Shown piece after piece: positions 43,132 through 56,482 of a DNA stretch of 64,000 nucleotides. A program made the translations under genes and the position numbers. The notes beneath the pieces are model-generated. The model saw nothing but the letters and a program-made list of their open reading frames with translations. It was not told the DNA's origin and made no database searches. Positions within the stretch are counted from its first letter, which is position 1; every line of letters begins with the position of its first letter. The stretch comes from Brienomyrus brachyistius (lineage: Eukaryota > Chordata > Actinopteri > Osteoglossiformes > Mormyridae): NCBI RefSeq assembly GCF_023856365.1, contig NW_026042439.1, positions 186,001 through 250,000 of the forward strand. The letters are read 5' to 3'.

Positions 43132-43480
43132 GGGGGTGGCATGGTGGTGCAGTGGTTAGCACTGTTGCCTCACACCTCTGGGACCCAGGTTTGAGTCGCC
43201 GCCTGTGTCACATGTGTGTGGAGTTTGCATGTTCTCCCCATGTCGTCGTGGGGGGTACTCCGGTTTCCCCCCACAGTCCAAAAACATGCTGAGGCTAATT
43301 GGAGTTGCTAAATTGCCCATAGGTGTGCATGTGAGAGTGAATGGTGTGTGAGTGTGCCCTGCGATGGGCTGGCCCCCCATCCTGGGTTGTTCCCTGCCTC
43401 GTGCCCATTGCTTCCGGGATAGGCTCCGGACCCCCGTGACCCAGTAGAATAAGCGGTTTGGAAAATGGATGGATGGATGG
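43132..43480 (+). mobile_element. tRNA-head SINE, second insertion
   Basis: Same family as 32507-32872 with several differences, including loss of TTTCCTCC in the body. The 11-bp duplication ATGTATATCTT flanks it (43121-43131 and 43481-43491). It lies directly at the end of the Tc1-like derivative. Confidence 0.92.
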
Positions 43481-43916
43481 ATGTATATCTTATCATACCC
43501 CTGAGTATGAGAACCTGAGTACTTGTCTCTTTCTGTGTAAATAGACTCAATAAACAATACATTTTATTCATAACTGTCTATGTCTGTTTAATTACCACAG
43601 CGACATAAATAAATAAATAAATAAATAAAATTGTAACCATAGTTTTAAGCTGTTTATTAAATACATCAATATCAAGAAAACGAAGAATAATGGATGAATG
43701 TGATTACAAGAAATGGAGAAATTTGTTCATGCTTTTTTGAAAACATGCCTCAAAATGATTAGCATTTCAATCTAACTTGAAATGTATCAGAAAAAAAATC
43801 ATTAACGGAGATTTTGCAGCGCCGGGGAGGGTCTCTTCGCTTCGCAAAAAAAATCCTTCAATTTCATTGGCTGCCACTGTGTTATGGCTATACGCGACCG
43901 GCCCCGCTGGGTCTCC
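43481..43916. other. No gene; (TAAA)n microsatellite
   Basis: ATAAATAAATAAATAAAT at about 43605-43628, one repeat longer than in the second copy. 43800-43916 is the right end of the duplicated block. Confidence 0.6.
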
Positions 43917-43991
43917 TGTCGTCCTGGCTCCCCCTTGTCGTAGCAATCGTGTTGTACCTCATCAATCTCTAGTTGTGATAGCAGTTGTTTC

Positions 43992-44065
43992 TGGCCACAA
44001 CCGGGATTCGAACCCCGGTCTCCCGTGTGAAAGGCGGCGATCTTACCACTACACTATCCAGCAAC
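43992..44065 (-). tRNA. tRNA-Glu(TTC)-like copy 8
   Basis: Full 74-base copy; a truncated copy follows at 44137-44189. Confidence 0.5.
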
Positions 44066-44429
44066 CATATAATACAATATATAAAAAATATAATATAAAT
44101 ATAATATAAATATATAAAATATATAAAATATATTTTTGGCCACAACCGGGATTCGAACCGCGGTCTCCCGTGTGAAAGGCGGCGATCTTGTTCCGCACTT
44201 GTAACATGCACCCATGATTTGGAACAGCAGCATACCTGTCAAGGTTTGGATTTGAAAATAAAGGAAATTTTCCGGCACCCGCCGTGAGCCATCCCACCAC
44301 CGCAACCAGGCTCCAGTATCCCTTACATTTTAAGACAGGAAATATAAAATAATATAAATTATATAAAATATAATATAAATATAAATATATAAAATATATA
44401 AAATATATAAAATATATAAAATATATTTT

Positions 44430-44503
44430 TGGCCACAACCGGGATTCGAACCCCGGTCTCCCGTGTGAAAGGCGGCGATCTTACCACTACACTATCCAGC
44501 AAC
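44430..44503 (-). tRNA. tRNA-Glu(TTC)-like copy 9
   Basis: Full 74-base copy. Confidence 0.5.
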
Positions 44504-44835
44504 TATATAATATAAGGGAGATTTACGGGAAAATACTAATACGGGAGGACGGCGGGAAAGAGAAGTAAAATACGGTAGTTTCCCGGCCAAAACGGGAGAC
44601 TTGACAGCCTGAGATGGCTGTCTCTGGCCACGCCCCCTACAGTCGGTCCGGCCCCTGGCTTTTCCAGCGTGTTCGCGAAAACGACTTCATTTATTTTCTT
44701 ATTGATTTATCGACAGACCATCATACTTTTTAGACGTTATAATAACAACACTCTATTGATCCCCAAAGAGAGAAATTCTCTCCTTGCCTGCCCCCTCTTA
44801 CTGTCCATGATACACAAGCACATATGTAGAAAAAC

Positions 44836-44927
44836 GTCAGCTTGGAAGCCAAGGCTGGACTTAACCTACTCTATTCTGGTATTCTGTTCTCCCAAGTAAG
44901 GCGTGGGTTCGAATCCAACTTCCGACA
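44836..44927 (+). tRNA. tRNA-Leu-like copy
   Basis: Same as 35282-35373. Confidence 0.45.
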
Positions 44928-45440
44928 AAAGTTCTTCAATCGCTACAGCACAATTTGAGCCACTTACGGCTTTAATTGCTTTGTTTTATTTTTGCGTTTC
45001 AGGCAAAACTACATAACACTTAAAGACACTACGGGCATGTAAATGGAGAACGAAATTATAGTTATACCGAATCTCCTACACACAATACCAAGGTTACCAA
45101 CTATACTAACTATATATGGGGCTTGGTACCCAATCTCGGAATGTGGGGATGATGATATATATATTATATAAAATATAATATAAATATAAATATATAAAAT
45201 ATATAAAATATATAAAATATATTTTTGGCCACAACCGGTCAACCGGATTCGAACCCCTGCGGGCGGCGAGAATAGTTTAGCTTAACTTCCCTTAACTTTT
45301 CCCATTCATTTTCAATGGTAGTGCTTAACAGTACGGATGTAATATTCTTTCGGCCACTGGTTGATGTTTTGTCGCTGTTTCGACGCCTCCAATGACGTTT
45401 TACCCTTATCACTACCGACAGTCGACACAACTGGATTTTG

Positions 45441-47089
45441 GAAAAGAGCAGCAGAGAGTGAGTAGTATTTCAGTAAATTTGGTGATTCACCTAAAAGAAA
45501 AACCGCCCGGTCGAACGGAAAGGACGACTTTCCAAGGTAAACTGAACAGCAATCTTATATTTTCTTAAATATTCCGATGTATTTCACATTCCAAAATCGA
45601 ACTGGATGCTGTACGTTTTACGGAGCCCCTCGCGAAGCTCTCTGTGTAATGCTGAAGTAGTTATTCACTCGCTCCATAGGTAGCATTGCTTTTGAAATAT
45701 TTAATAATTAATATTCAATTTTTAATGCACAATTTAAATAAAAACATGTTTGACTTTGGAAATTAAGGCGGGTACCGTTTATAAGAATTCCACTCATCGT
45801 GAGGAATCCAAAAGTATCTTTTATTAGTGGCCCGGTAAAGCAGTACATTTATTAAGCTAGACAGTGTCCATTTATGGAAAACGAGTAATTTGCAGTAAAA
45901 CGAGCATACACTGGTCAAGTAGAATGAGTTTAGGCAGATGAGACAGAATAAACTGGATTACCGTTTATAAACTAACCTTATATATATAGTGTATTATACA
46001 TATACTAATTCTGCACGTTCCTATATGCAAGGTACTGTGACGGTAACTTTCCTGTAAGTCATTGATATTTAACTACAACTTTTTTATGCATATTGTTTGC
46101 TGGCATTGCCGTTAACTTGGATATTAAAGAATTCCTCACATAATCGTTAAGTATTAAACCTACTAAAGTTGTTCAAACAAACCTTGTTTTAGGTTAAAGC
46201 AAGTCAGTTAGAAGCTATTACACTTACTTTGCTACCAAATGGCAAAGGTGTCAGATCACAGAATTCTTGTTTATAATTCCATGCCCTTCTGTGTTTCTTT
46301 ACGCCTGTCAACTACCACCTGTCAAAAGTGAGGATGAGAATTTGGTTGGGTTTGGAGTCCGTGCTGGCAAGACCTGGAAGGATATTTGGGACAGTAGGGA
46401 TGATGGGTATGAGGCTGTTATCCTCAAACAACAATGCGTACCAGGCAGCAAAATGTACCGACTACAGCAGTACCTGTGGCTGAAGCACAGCAATCTTCAG
46501 ATGACACTGGAGGCTTCTGCTCCCTCAAGACCAGCACTTCCAGACACTTCTACTAATCCTCCAGGTTGGCTGACAGTTTCATATATGTGGTTCTGTGCAT
46601 TGATTATGTCTTTTATTCATATCTATTTTGTTTTATAGAAATAGAGGAAGATGAGGAATTGGAGAGGATGATGCTTTGTTGGTCCCCTTCCAAAACCGAA
46701 GGCCCGATGAGTGAGAATCTCATATGCATGCACACACACAAACAGTCACTCTTCAGGATTCAGTATAAATTAAGGAATCAATATTATTTGTGGTTCATTT
46801 GTGGTTTTTTCACTTTGCTTTCAGGTTTGCAAGTTGTTGGAGTCCATGATGCTAAAGGTTCTTTCCCTTCAATTATGGAGGATAATTCTGGATGTCATGA
46901 TCAGAATTTTTCATCCAAGTTCTTTATTATTCATCTTGTTTTGGCCACGTTCAGGCCCGTTTTGATGCCTGTGTTCTGTTTGTTCCATTGTTCAAGACTA
47001 TGCAGCCAGAGATGACCTGGAGGGAGTTTCAAAAATCTCCTTTTTATGAGGCTGAAAAGCAGCGTTGGTCAGCGGAGAGAAAAAAGTAA
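45441..47089 (+). CDS. Unrecognised spliced gene, copy 2
   Basis: Duplicate of 39990-41638 with the same exon-like segments: about 46321-46564, 46639-46710, 46825-46857 and 46955-47089, the last ending in AERKK and TAA. One amino-acid change (YLWLKH in place of YLRLKH) was noticed. The same phase problem occurs between the third- and second-last segments. Function unknown. Confidence 0.4.
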
Positions 47090-48582
47090 CACACTACCTG
47101 CTACTTCAAGAGCAGCGTTATTTGTAAAAATTGTAAATGTTTTCCATATACACTCTGTCCACTTTATTAAGAACAGCTATTTTGTGTCTGGGCTCATTTT
47201 TCACTGACAAATAATGCATGGCAACAGGTGGGTTACAATCAGATTGTAAAAATTGCCGCTGTTAGGTAGGTTTTCTTAAAGAAGTGGCAAGCATAGTTTT
47301 TTTTTAAAACAAAAAAAGTAAAGATTGTTTTATATTCTTTATAGTTCAGTATTGTTTGAATATACACTTGCAGCATTTTAACATATGGTTAATATGTTCC
47401 TTGTTTGTTCCTGATTCTCTAAGGTCATAAATTATCCCTGAGCATCTCTCAAAGTGTGGGGCAGTTACCCCAATGGCTAAATTCCCCATCGTGACCCTTT
47501 CAGATCTGTCCTATTAATCATTCCCTATCCACTGGCTAAATCTCTCTTGTCTCATCACCACCTCAACCAGTGTGGTGAGTCTAAGAAAGTGTTACGGCGT
47601 CAGTCAGGAGTTTTGGGCACACCTACCTATAGAATTGTTTCTTTGTACTATTCTTTACATTTTGTAATATTTATAAAGACATCATAACTATAAAGTAATA
47701 CACATGGAATTATGCACTACTCAGAAAAGTTATTTAAAAAAAATAATTTGTTGGGGGGGACAATTCTGTTGGAACTCAGAAGGTTGCCGGTTCAAATCCC
47801 AGGGCTGGCCGAGTGATCCCACCATTGGGCCCTTGAGCAAGGCCCTTAACCCCAGCTGCTCCAGGGACTGACTGATCCTGCTTTCTACTTTATACTAGTT
47901 TAATGAGGTGGCCTCCTGGAATGCTTTTCCAGCTCTCCTGAAGGAGCCGTCTCATATATGCTGAGCACTCAGCCGATTTTCTTTAACTCTCTGGTCAGAC
48001 TCCTTGAAAAACATTTCTACTGGGTTTAGCTCAAGTATCCAGGTAATATGACCCAGTCCCTTTGTAGGCAGAGTGGTGTGTCCAAATTACTGACTGGTAC
48101 TGTATGTCTAACTATCTGACAGTTGTTAAAATGCTGCAGCATCACTGTTAGTATTGTCATAACAATGCTATTTTTAATTATGCTTTTTGTTTTGATTCAG
48201 GATTCAATGAGTCATTTGTTAACATGCTACAAAATGCATGCATTAACACTGCTGTTTAAGAAAATTAATCATTTCATCTATTTAATATTTGACATACACT
48301 ACCGTTCAATTATATACCCTGTGACAAGACTTGATTGGGGTCAGTTTTATCCTACAAAAGGATAATGACCCAAACCAAACCTCCAAAATGTGTTAGCAAT
48401 ATTTAAAGAATAAGCAGTCAGACATACCAGGAGATTGATGCAGAGGACTGCCAGTTGCTGATAATAGGCCTCTATATGTAGATGTGGATAAAATTTTGTG
48501 AATTGCATGAAAATGTGTTTTTCTTTGGAAAACAAAGAAATTTGCATGTGATCCCAAACTTTTGAGCGGTAATGTATATCTT
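47090..48582. other. Duplicate of the transposon mosaic at 41640-43131
   Basis: Contains the same Tc1-like relic (about 47600-48106), SINE-like fragment (about 47760-47870) and short Tc1-like derivative (about 48293-48571). Confidence 0.65.
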
Positions 48583-48931
48583 GGGGGTGGCATGGTGGTG
48601 CAGTGGTTAGCACTGTTGCCTCACACCTCTGGGACCCAGGTTTGAGTCGCCGCCTGTGTCACATGTGTGTGGAGTTTGCATGTTCTCCCCATGTCGTCGT
48701 GGGGGGTACTCCGGTTTCCCCCCACAGTCCAAAAACATGCTGAGGCTAATTGGAGTTGCTAAATTGCCCATAGGTGTGCATGTGAGAGTGAATGGTGTGT
48801 GAGTGTGCCCTGCGATGGGCTGGCCCCCCATCCTGGGTTGTTCCCTGCCTCGTGCCCATTGCTTCCGGGATAGGCTCCGGACCCCCGTGACCCAGTAGAA
48901 TAAGCGGTTTGGAAAATGGATGGATGGATGG
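48583..48931 (+). mobile_element. tRNA-head SINE, duplicated copy
   Basis: Copy of 43132-43480 with the same flanking ATGTATATCTT duplication, so it arose by block duplication and not by a new insertion. Confidence 0.92.
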
Positions 48932-49356
48932 ATGTATATCTTATCATACCCCTGAGTATGAGAACCTGAGTACTTGTCTCTTTCTGTGTAAATAGACTCA
49001 ATAAACAATACATTTTATTCATAACTGTCTATGTCTGTTTAATTACCACAGCGACATAAATAAATAAATAAATAAAATTGTAACCATAGTTTTAAGCTGT
49101 TTATTAAATACATCAATATCAAGAAAACGAAGAATAATGGATGAATGTGATTACAAGAAATGGAGAAATTTGTTCATGCTTTTTTGAAAACATGCCTCAA
49201 AATGATTAGCATTTCAATCTAACTTGAAATGTATCAGAAAAAAAATCATTAACGGAGATTTTGCAGCGCCGGGGAGGGTCTCTTCGCTTCGCAAAAAAAA
49301 TCCTTCAATTTCATTGGCTGCCACTGTGTTATGGCTATACGCGACCGGCCCCGCTG

Positions 49357-49405
49357 GGTCTCCCGTGTGAAAGGCGGCGATCTTACCACTACACTATCCA
49401 GCAAC
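49357..49405 (-). tRNA. Truncated tRNA-Glu-like copy at the block junction
   Basis: Lacks the T arm. It starts at GGTCTCCCGTGTG, where the right flank of the 5.45-kb block joins module C. Confidence 0.4.
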
Positions 49406-50068
49406 TATATAATATAAGGGAGATTTACGGGAAAATACTAATACGGGAGGACGGCGGGAAAGAGAAGTAAAATACGGTAGTTTCCCGGCCAAAACGGGAG
49501 ACTTGACAGCCTGAGATGGCTGTCTCTGGCCACGCCCCCTACAGTCGGTCCGGCCCCTGGCTTTTCCAGCGTGTTCGCGAAAACGACTTCATTATTTATC
49601 TGATTGATTTATCGACAGACCATCATACTTTTTAGACGTTATAATAACAACACTCTATTGATCCCCCTCTTACTGTCCATGATACACAATGACGAGACAC
49701 ATGTTCACTAATGACGAGAACTATTCTATTTTTCATGCCGGGTCCTTCAAATCTTACATTTACAAATCTTGTTCTTGTTCTCTGCTTTCTCGTTCCCGTA
49801 GATATATATTATTATACGGAGATTTACGGAGTCTTCAAAGACGGTCCGGCTCCAGCTCAAGGATCACTGTTGCTGTGGTGTAGATCAGCTGATCTGTTTC
49901 CAGCTTAGCTTATTTCTTATTTCTCAGGTCAGCTGCTCTTGTATTCAGCCTACTAATATATATGGGGCTTGGTACCCAATCTCGGAATGTGGGGATGATG
50001 ATATATATATTATATAAAATATAATATAAATATAAATATAAATATATAAAATATATAAAATATATTTT

Positions 50069-50140
50069 TGGCCACAACCGGGATTCGAACCCGTCTCCCG
50101 TGTGAAAGGCGGCGATCTTACCACTACACTATCCAGCAAC
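50069..50140 (-). tRNA. tRNA-Glu-like copy with a 2-base deletion in the T arm
   Basis: 72 bases; AACCCGTCTCC replaces AACCCCGGTCTCC, removing the T-stem pairing. Non-functional. Confidence 0.45.
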
Positions 50141-50735
50141 TATATAATATAAGGGAAAATACGGGAAAATACTAATACGGGAGGACGGCGGGAAAGAGAA
50201 GTAAAATACGGTAGTTTCCCGGCCAAAACGGGAGACTTGACAGCCTGAGATGGCTTTTCCAGCGAAAACGACTTCATTATTTATCTGATTGATTTATCGA
50301 CAGACCATCATACTTTTTAGACGTTATAATAACAACACTCTATTGATCCCCCTCTTACTGTCCATGATACACAATGACGAGACACATGTTCACTAATGAC
50401 GAGAACTATTCTATTTTTCATGCCGGGTCCTTCAAATCTTACTGTTGCTGTGGTGTAGATCAGCTGATCTGTCTTCTACGTACATCTTCTAGTAGACCTT
50501 CTGAGGGTACTTCACGCATTCTTGGTCGGAGGGTCCAGGTTTCCAGCTTAGCTTATTTCTTATTTCTCAGGTCAGCTGCTCTTGTATTCAGCCTACTAAT
50601 ATATATGGGGCTTGGTACCCAATCTCGGAATGTGGGGATGATGATATCTCCCCCCTGACCTGTCGTCCTGGCTCCCCCTTGTCGTAGCAATCGTGTTGTA
50701 CCTCATCAATCTCTAGTTGTGATAGCAGTTGTTTC

Positions 50736-50809
50736 TGGCCACAACCGGGATTCGAACCCCGGTCTCCCGTGTGAAAGGCGGCGATCTTACCACTACACTA
50801 TCCAGCAAC
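50736..50809 (-). tRNA. tRNA-Glu(TTC)-like copy 10
   Basis: Full 74-base copy after module F. Confidence 0.5.
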
Positions 50810-50880
50810 TATATAATACGATATATAAAAAATATAATATAAATATAATATAAATATATAAAATATATAAAATATATTTT

Positions 50881-50954
50881 TGGCCACAACCGGGATTCGA
50901 ACCCCGGTCTCCCGTGTGAAAGGCGGCGATCTTACCACTACACTATCCAGCAAC
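50881..50954 (-). tRNA. tRNA-Glu(TTC)-like copy 11
   Basis: Full 74-base copy, 71 bases after the previous one. Confidence 0.5.
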
Positions 50955-51286
50955 TATATAATATAAGGGAGATTTACGGGAAAATACTAATACGGGAGGA
51001 CGGCGGGAAAGAGAAGTAAAATACGGTAGTTTCCCGGCCAAAACGGGAGACTTGACAGCCTGAGATGGCTGTCTCTGGCCACGCCCCCTACAGTCGGTCC
51101 GGCCCCTGGCTTTTCCAGCGTGTTCGCGAAAACGACTTCATTTATTTTCTTATTGATTTATCGACAGACCATCATACTTTTTAGACGTTATAATAACAAC
51201 ACTCTATTGATCCCCAAAGAGAGAAATTCTCTCCTTGCCTGCCCCCTCTTACTGTCCATGATACACAAGCACATATGTAGAAAAAC

Positions 51287-51378
51287 GTCAGCTTGGAAGC
51301 CAAGGCTGGACTTAACCTACTCTATTCTGGTATTCTGTTCTCCCAAGTAAGGCGTGGGTTCGAATCCAACTTCCGACA
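51287..51378 (+). tRNA. tRNA-Leu-like copy
   Basis: Same as 35282-35373. Confidence 0.45.
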
Positions 51379-51847
51379 AAAGTTCTTCAATCGCTACAGC
51401 ACAATTTGAGCCACTTACGGCTTTAATTGCTTTGTTTTATTTTTGCGTTTCAGGCAAAACTACATAACACTTAAAGACACTACGGGCATGTAAATGGAGA
51501 ACGAAATTATAGTTATACCGAATCTCCTACACACAATACCAAGGTTACCAACTTTGGTCAGCTGGCCGGAGTGAGACGTTCAATTCCCGTAAGATTTCTT
51601 TGCGCCAGCCTGAGAGTCTGAAAACACGTCACACCAGATGCATGAGAGATGGAAACCTGGGATATTCAGTCGAATCAGATCAAATATGATGCTAAGTTAG
51701 TACTAAGTTAAAATATGTTCCGCACTTGTAACATGCACCCATGATTTGGAACAGCAGCATACCTGTCAAGGTTTGGATTTGAAAATAAAGGAAATTTTCC
51801 GGCACCCGCCGTGAGCCATCCCACCACCGCAACCAGGCTCCAGTATC

Positions 51848-53564
51848 AACAACAACAAACAAACAAATTTATTTTTATATAGCGCATTATCACAACATTA
51901 CATTGTCTCAAAGCGCTTTACAGTATCCTCACCCAAAGCCCCCAGTGAGTAAGCCATAGGCGACAGTGGCAAGGAAAAACTCCCTAGAAGGAAGAAACCT
52001 TGAGAGGGACCAGACTCAAAGGGGAAGCCCATCCTCCAGGGGCCGGCAGGGATAGTCAAATAGAGAGAGGAGAGCAAGGAAGATAAGCCAATGCCGAAGC
52101 CGAGTCTTCTTCCAATTGCCAGGCAACCAGAGGTAAGGCAGCGGGTCATACATGGAAGATCAGAACGGCGAGCTGGATGCAGGGACGTCACTGGTGGTGG
52201 TCGGGTGTGCTGGATATCTTGATAGATTGAGGTCTCCAGGCATCACCCCCAGGAGGAGTAGGGGAAATAAAATGTACAATTAGGCATAGTAGAGGAGGCT
52301 ATTGGCAGTGCTAAAAGCTAGGTGAGTACAATATGAAGTGCAATCTGCAAGCTCCGGCAGATATGGCTATGGCAGCATCAGTAGGAGGGAGAGGCAAGTG
52401 GGAATGCCGGCATGGGGAGTCCCTGAAATGTCAGCACTCCAGTTCCACAAGAGATTGCAAAGCTAGAGTGACAGCACTGACAATCCAGTTCATCCAAAGC
52501 CAATGGCACCGATCCCCACCCAGCTCTACACCTCACACTACAGGTCTGCCTGGGAGTGAAGAGTTAGCTAGGGCTAGAACTAGTGTCCCTATACGCTAAA
52601 CTAAACAGGTGTGTTTTTAGTCTGGACTTGAGTTTTTAGTCTGGACAGAGCACGTTACTGACACACACATCTTCTTCGCAATGTTGCACACCTCTTTAAA
52701 ATTTGCCTTTGTGATCTCCGATTGCCTCAATCGGACATCATTAGTGCCGACGTGGATAACTATCTGAGAGTATTTACGTTTACTTTTAGCCAGCACTTTT
52801 AAATTTGCCGAGATGTCGGTCGCTCTGGCACCCGGGAGACAATTTACAATGGTCGCTGGAGTCGCTACTCTCACGTTTCTTAGAATAGAATCACCAATTA
52901 TTAGAGCACTTTCAACAGGCGTCTCAGTGGGAGTTTCACTGAGTGGGGAGAACCTGTTGGAAACGCGGATAGGCGAATGGTGCCGGTGTAAGTTTGGTTT
53001 GGATTTGCGACTATGCCGCCGGGTCGTCACCCACTCGCCTTGCTGCGAAGGCTCTGCTGCCGGAGCAGGGGGAGACTTACTGGCTATCGCGGACATATCC
53101 GGAGCCGCTAATACTGAGTCAATAAAACTCTCATTCTCCTGAATGTTATGTAACGTCCGGATACGTCCCTCTAACACTACAATCTTCTCCGTCAGTCTAG
53201 CGACTAACTGACACTTCTCACATGTATAAATACCGCTAATGACTGGAGAAGAATAGCTAAACATATTACACTCAGAACACGGAACAGTAGACATGGCGTT
53301 GTACTTACGTAAACTGAGGCTGTAAGGCTGGAAGCACCTTCTTAATTGAACGAAGATCGTGGGTCGGTACTTGCGTAGGTGATTAATCCGTCGGGGTCTG
53401 GGAAATTTTATTTATTTATTTTGGAGGATTATTAATCTTGCGAAGCTTTTTCCCAATGACTTAACTCGAATTATTATTTAGGTGATATCTATGGTTTCAA
53501 AGTTCGCGCGCTAGCAGTCAGTATCACTCTCGCAGGAAACAGGAAACAACGGAAATGACCATGT
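51848..53564 (-). mobile_element. Internally deleted LINE-like element, copy 2
   Basis: Duplicate of 391-2107, with the same GTATC flanks, so the insertion preceded the duplication. ORF1-like remnant at 52617-53294. Confidence 0.75.
52617..53294 (-). pseudogene. Truncated LINE ORF1 protein, copy 2
   Basis: Same 225-residue frame as 1160-1837, including the GDS and GTND signatures. A synonymous-looking change (TCAGGA to TCCGGA) is the only difference noticed. Confidence 0.75.
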
Positions 53565-55718
53565 GTATCCCTTACATTTTAAGACAGGAAATATAAAATA
53601 ATATAAATTATATAAAATATAATATAAATATAAATATATAAAATATATAAAATATAAAATAACCATTTGTCATTTATTTTCTATTAATTTTTCATGTTCA
53701 CTCATGCGGCTCTGTCATTCACTAATGACTTGGATTTTTCATGCCGACTGACATCGTTCCTTCCCCGTGGGAGACAAATCTTACAGAACGCGTGACCCAT
53801 CCTGCTCCTCTTCAGGAAAGTAAATTCGTCATCTTCGTCATCACCCCTTAAAACAATTACTGAAGCGAGACGGCGCACGCGTTACGGCGACAGATTTAAA
53901 TTGTGAGTGCACTATATCTCGTCGCAAATGGTGCTTAACCACGGCGGGTCTCAAGCACAGGAGACTCCCAATTTCTAAATGACACACACTTGGCTCACAG
54001 CGCAAAGTTGTGTTAAACTTGCTTTGTCTAAAGCAGGCACACACATACGAGTATGATCCTGATAGGTAACTAAGCTATCGGTCTTATGTCCAAGCGCAAC
54101 ATAATTTAGGTTAGAACCTCATAACAAGTATTCCCGTTCGCTAATAGAGAGATCTCTCCCAGGATATATAGAAACGGAGACACTCGTCCGAATTGAACCT
54201 GGAAACAAAGCGCTACATCTGAGAATCTCGTCAGACATAGGGTTAAAGTTTACTGCAGTTTAATACGAAAGAACTACAATGAAATCACCGAAAATAAAAC
54301 AAAATAATATAACTACTAATAATAGAAATAAAAATAACTATAATAAGCCCATATGATCCCGCTTAAATGCCTTCAGATTGCCATGAGTGCGACTTTTGCA
54401 ACCAGTTGACAGTAGCGCTTCTTCACTGCACGTTCGGTCATAAAAAGTTTAAATTGTGTGCTCAGAATAAGTTTAAACCTTGTGCCTTGTGATTATTAAC
54501 CAATTTTTATGCTGAATGGTCGGCTCAAACTCAATTGCGAAACACCGTGAGTCTGTTAATGTGTGACTTAAATGGAACTCATTAATAACCAGTATCACGT
54601 AATAACCTGGGTTAGAATAGAAGGCTTGTCCAACGAGCTGCGTCACCAGGTAATGTAAACGATCGGTAGCGAAGCTCCCCTCACGGCCAATGAGAGAGAG
54701 TCTCGCGATATTTCAGGCGAATTTGAGGTTTCAGAGCGTAGATCGCACAGGCAGGGATTCTTGTGAGCACTCAATGAACGGAGGCTGAAGTTGTGTAAAA
54801 GACATGCATTTATTCCTATAACTAACATAAGACAGACATTACACCTAACAAACAATAAACACGAAATAACGGAGTGGACACAAACAATGTAATCATGAAA
54901 ATGCAATGACCAGATTTAAAATGAGTAACCTTAAAAGGGAAAATACTGTTCTGCAAAGCAAGCAATTTGTGGAAATACTGTCCTAAAGTAATATAGCAGG
55001 TGAATAGGAGTTTAGGTTGTTATAAATGAAAGGAAGTTTGTTTACTTGGTTGCAGAGTGGGGGGGGGGGGGGTCTTGGCAGTTGGTTGCGGAGGCTGATG
55101 AGCTGATGGGTGATGGCACTCAGGGAGGTGCGGTGTTTGCAGCGGTTGTTGGAGTGGAGCCCCTCTGATTCCCTCTCCTGGTGAAGCTTGGGCTTGGTTG
55201 CAGTTCTCTGTCCAGCTGGGTCTTCACTGATAGGCTTCAGGAGGGCTTCTTGTGGGCTTCTCTTCTCTTGGGCTGATGTTCTCTGCCTCTCTTCGTGCTG
55301 ATGGTCTTTTGTTTTCTCCTCCCTTCTGTTTCTCCTCTCCTGGCTTTGTTCTGAGGTGCCAGGTTTTATAGTGTAAAGTTCGTGAATAGGAGTGACCAGG
55401 AATTCGACTCCTGGACCAATGGCTGACCATCCATTTGGCGGGCTTTCGGAAGGGGGTCTGTATCAGTCCTTTTGAGATTTATGACCAGAGTGATTTCCCT
55501 TGTATTGATGATTTTCGTTAGGCTGGTGTAACTTTTGATATATTCACTTTCGTGGTAACCACTGACCAGATTTGGAAACTGGAGTGATTTTCCATCGGTT
55601 TGATACCAAACATGCCATAGCAGCCTAGCGGTTCACACCTCATACCATCTGTAATGATTAATTAATGATTACTTATATTATGTCGTTATGTTATATTACT
55701 CACACCTTATTTTATGCC
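53565..55718. other. No gene seen; duplicate of 2108-4260
   Basis: Same content as the first copy, with a 14-G run at about 55059-55072. Confidence 0.5.
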
Positions 55719-56462
55719 TCACAATCTATATAATTGTAAATATACTGTGTAGCTGCTGGCGCGTTCCAAACTAAATCTCATTGTACTTACAATGTCAATA
55801 AAAACATCCATCCATCCATCTAGGCAGGCCAGTGTCGCCTCCATCCTTCCTGAAGTCAGTGATTCCTTTGTCTTTGTGCTGTTTAGTGCCAAATTGTTTG
55901 CTGAACTCCAACCTATCAGTTTCTGGACCTCATCTCTGTAAGCTGACTCATAAGAACCAAAGAGATTTACAAATGAGAGGAGGCCATTCGGCCCATCAAG
56001 CTCCTTTGAGGAGAACTTAGCTAATAGCTCAAAAATCTTATCTAGCTCTGATTTAAAAGAACCCAGGGTTTTAGCTTGTGTTACAATAACAGGAAGACTA
56101 TTCCATACTCTAACTACACGCTGTGTACAGAAATGCTTCATCAAATTCGTTTTAAAATGTTCTCCAGCTAATTTCCACTTATGGCCACGAGTTCTGGTAT
56201 TTAAACTAACATTGAAATAGCCATTTGGCTGAACAGCATCCAGACCTGTTAGAATCTTAAACACCTGGATTATGTCCCCCCTTAGTCTCCTTTGCTCGAG
56301 GCTAAACAGATTCAGCTCAGCTAACCTCTCCTCATTAGACATTCCTCTAAGACCAGGAATCATTCTCGTTGCCCTACGTTGCACCTTTTCCAAGGCAGCA
56401 ATGTCCTTCTTAAGGTATGGTAACCAAACCCGCACACAATATTCTAGGTGGGGTCTTACCAA
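55719..56462 (-). pseudogene. LINE reverse-transcriptase C-terminal fragment, copy 2
   Basis: Same as 4261-5004 with one residue different near the C-terminus (CLDGWM against CLEGWM), in the non-coding CATC tail. Confidence 0.7.
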
Positions 56463-56482
56463 GGAATTATATTATCGTAGCA

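Larger units (their letters stand above)
38475..43916. repeat. Copy 1 of a 5.45-kb tandem duplication
   Basis: This block (TGTCGTCCTGG... to ...CTGGGTCTCC) is followed head-to-tail by a near-identical copy at 43917-49363. Differences I saw are two substitutions (R to W codon near 41025/46476; C/T near 40470/45930), a 9-bp difference in the AT-rich tract, and one fewer TAAA in the second copy. The junction shows only CC of shared sequence. Confidence 0.9.
43917..49363. repeat. Copy 2 of the 5.45-kb tandem duplication
   Basis: Near-identical to 38475-43916 (offset 5442-5451). It ends with the same CTGGGTCTCC but then continues into CGTGTGAAAGG (tRNA-like module), showing the original right flank of the block. 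Confidence 0.9.
33714..51457. repeat. Macro-repeat region built from shuffled modules
   Basis: Modules recur in changing order: A (ACACTACGGGCATG..., to CCAGTATC), B (AT-rich), C (tRNA-Glu-like), D (ACGGGAGGACGGCGGGAAAG to CTTGACAG), E (GACAGACCATCATACTTTTT to CGTTTCAGG, with the tRNA-Leu-like sequence) and F (ATGACGAGACACATGTTCAC to GATAGCAGTTGTTTCTGG). Module E occurs at about 34080, 35115, 37283, 39218, 44669 and 51120. Module F occurs at about 35937, 36265, 38188, 49689 and 50374, with internal deletions. Small ORFs here are repeats of one another and not genes. Confidence 0.9.

Noticed and set aside
34080..51350. Repeated ORFs beginning MFAKTTSFIF, MTRHMFTNDE and MWPKIYFIYF
   Set aside because: They are passive translations of the shuffled modules, change with small indels, and include tRNA-like and AT-rich sequence. 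They show no codon-level conservation beyond being duplicates.
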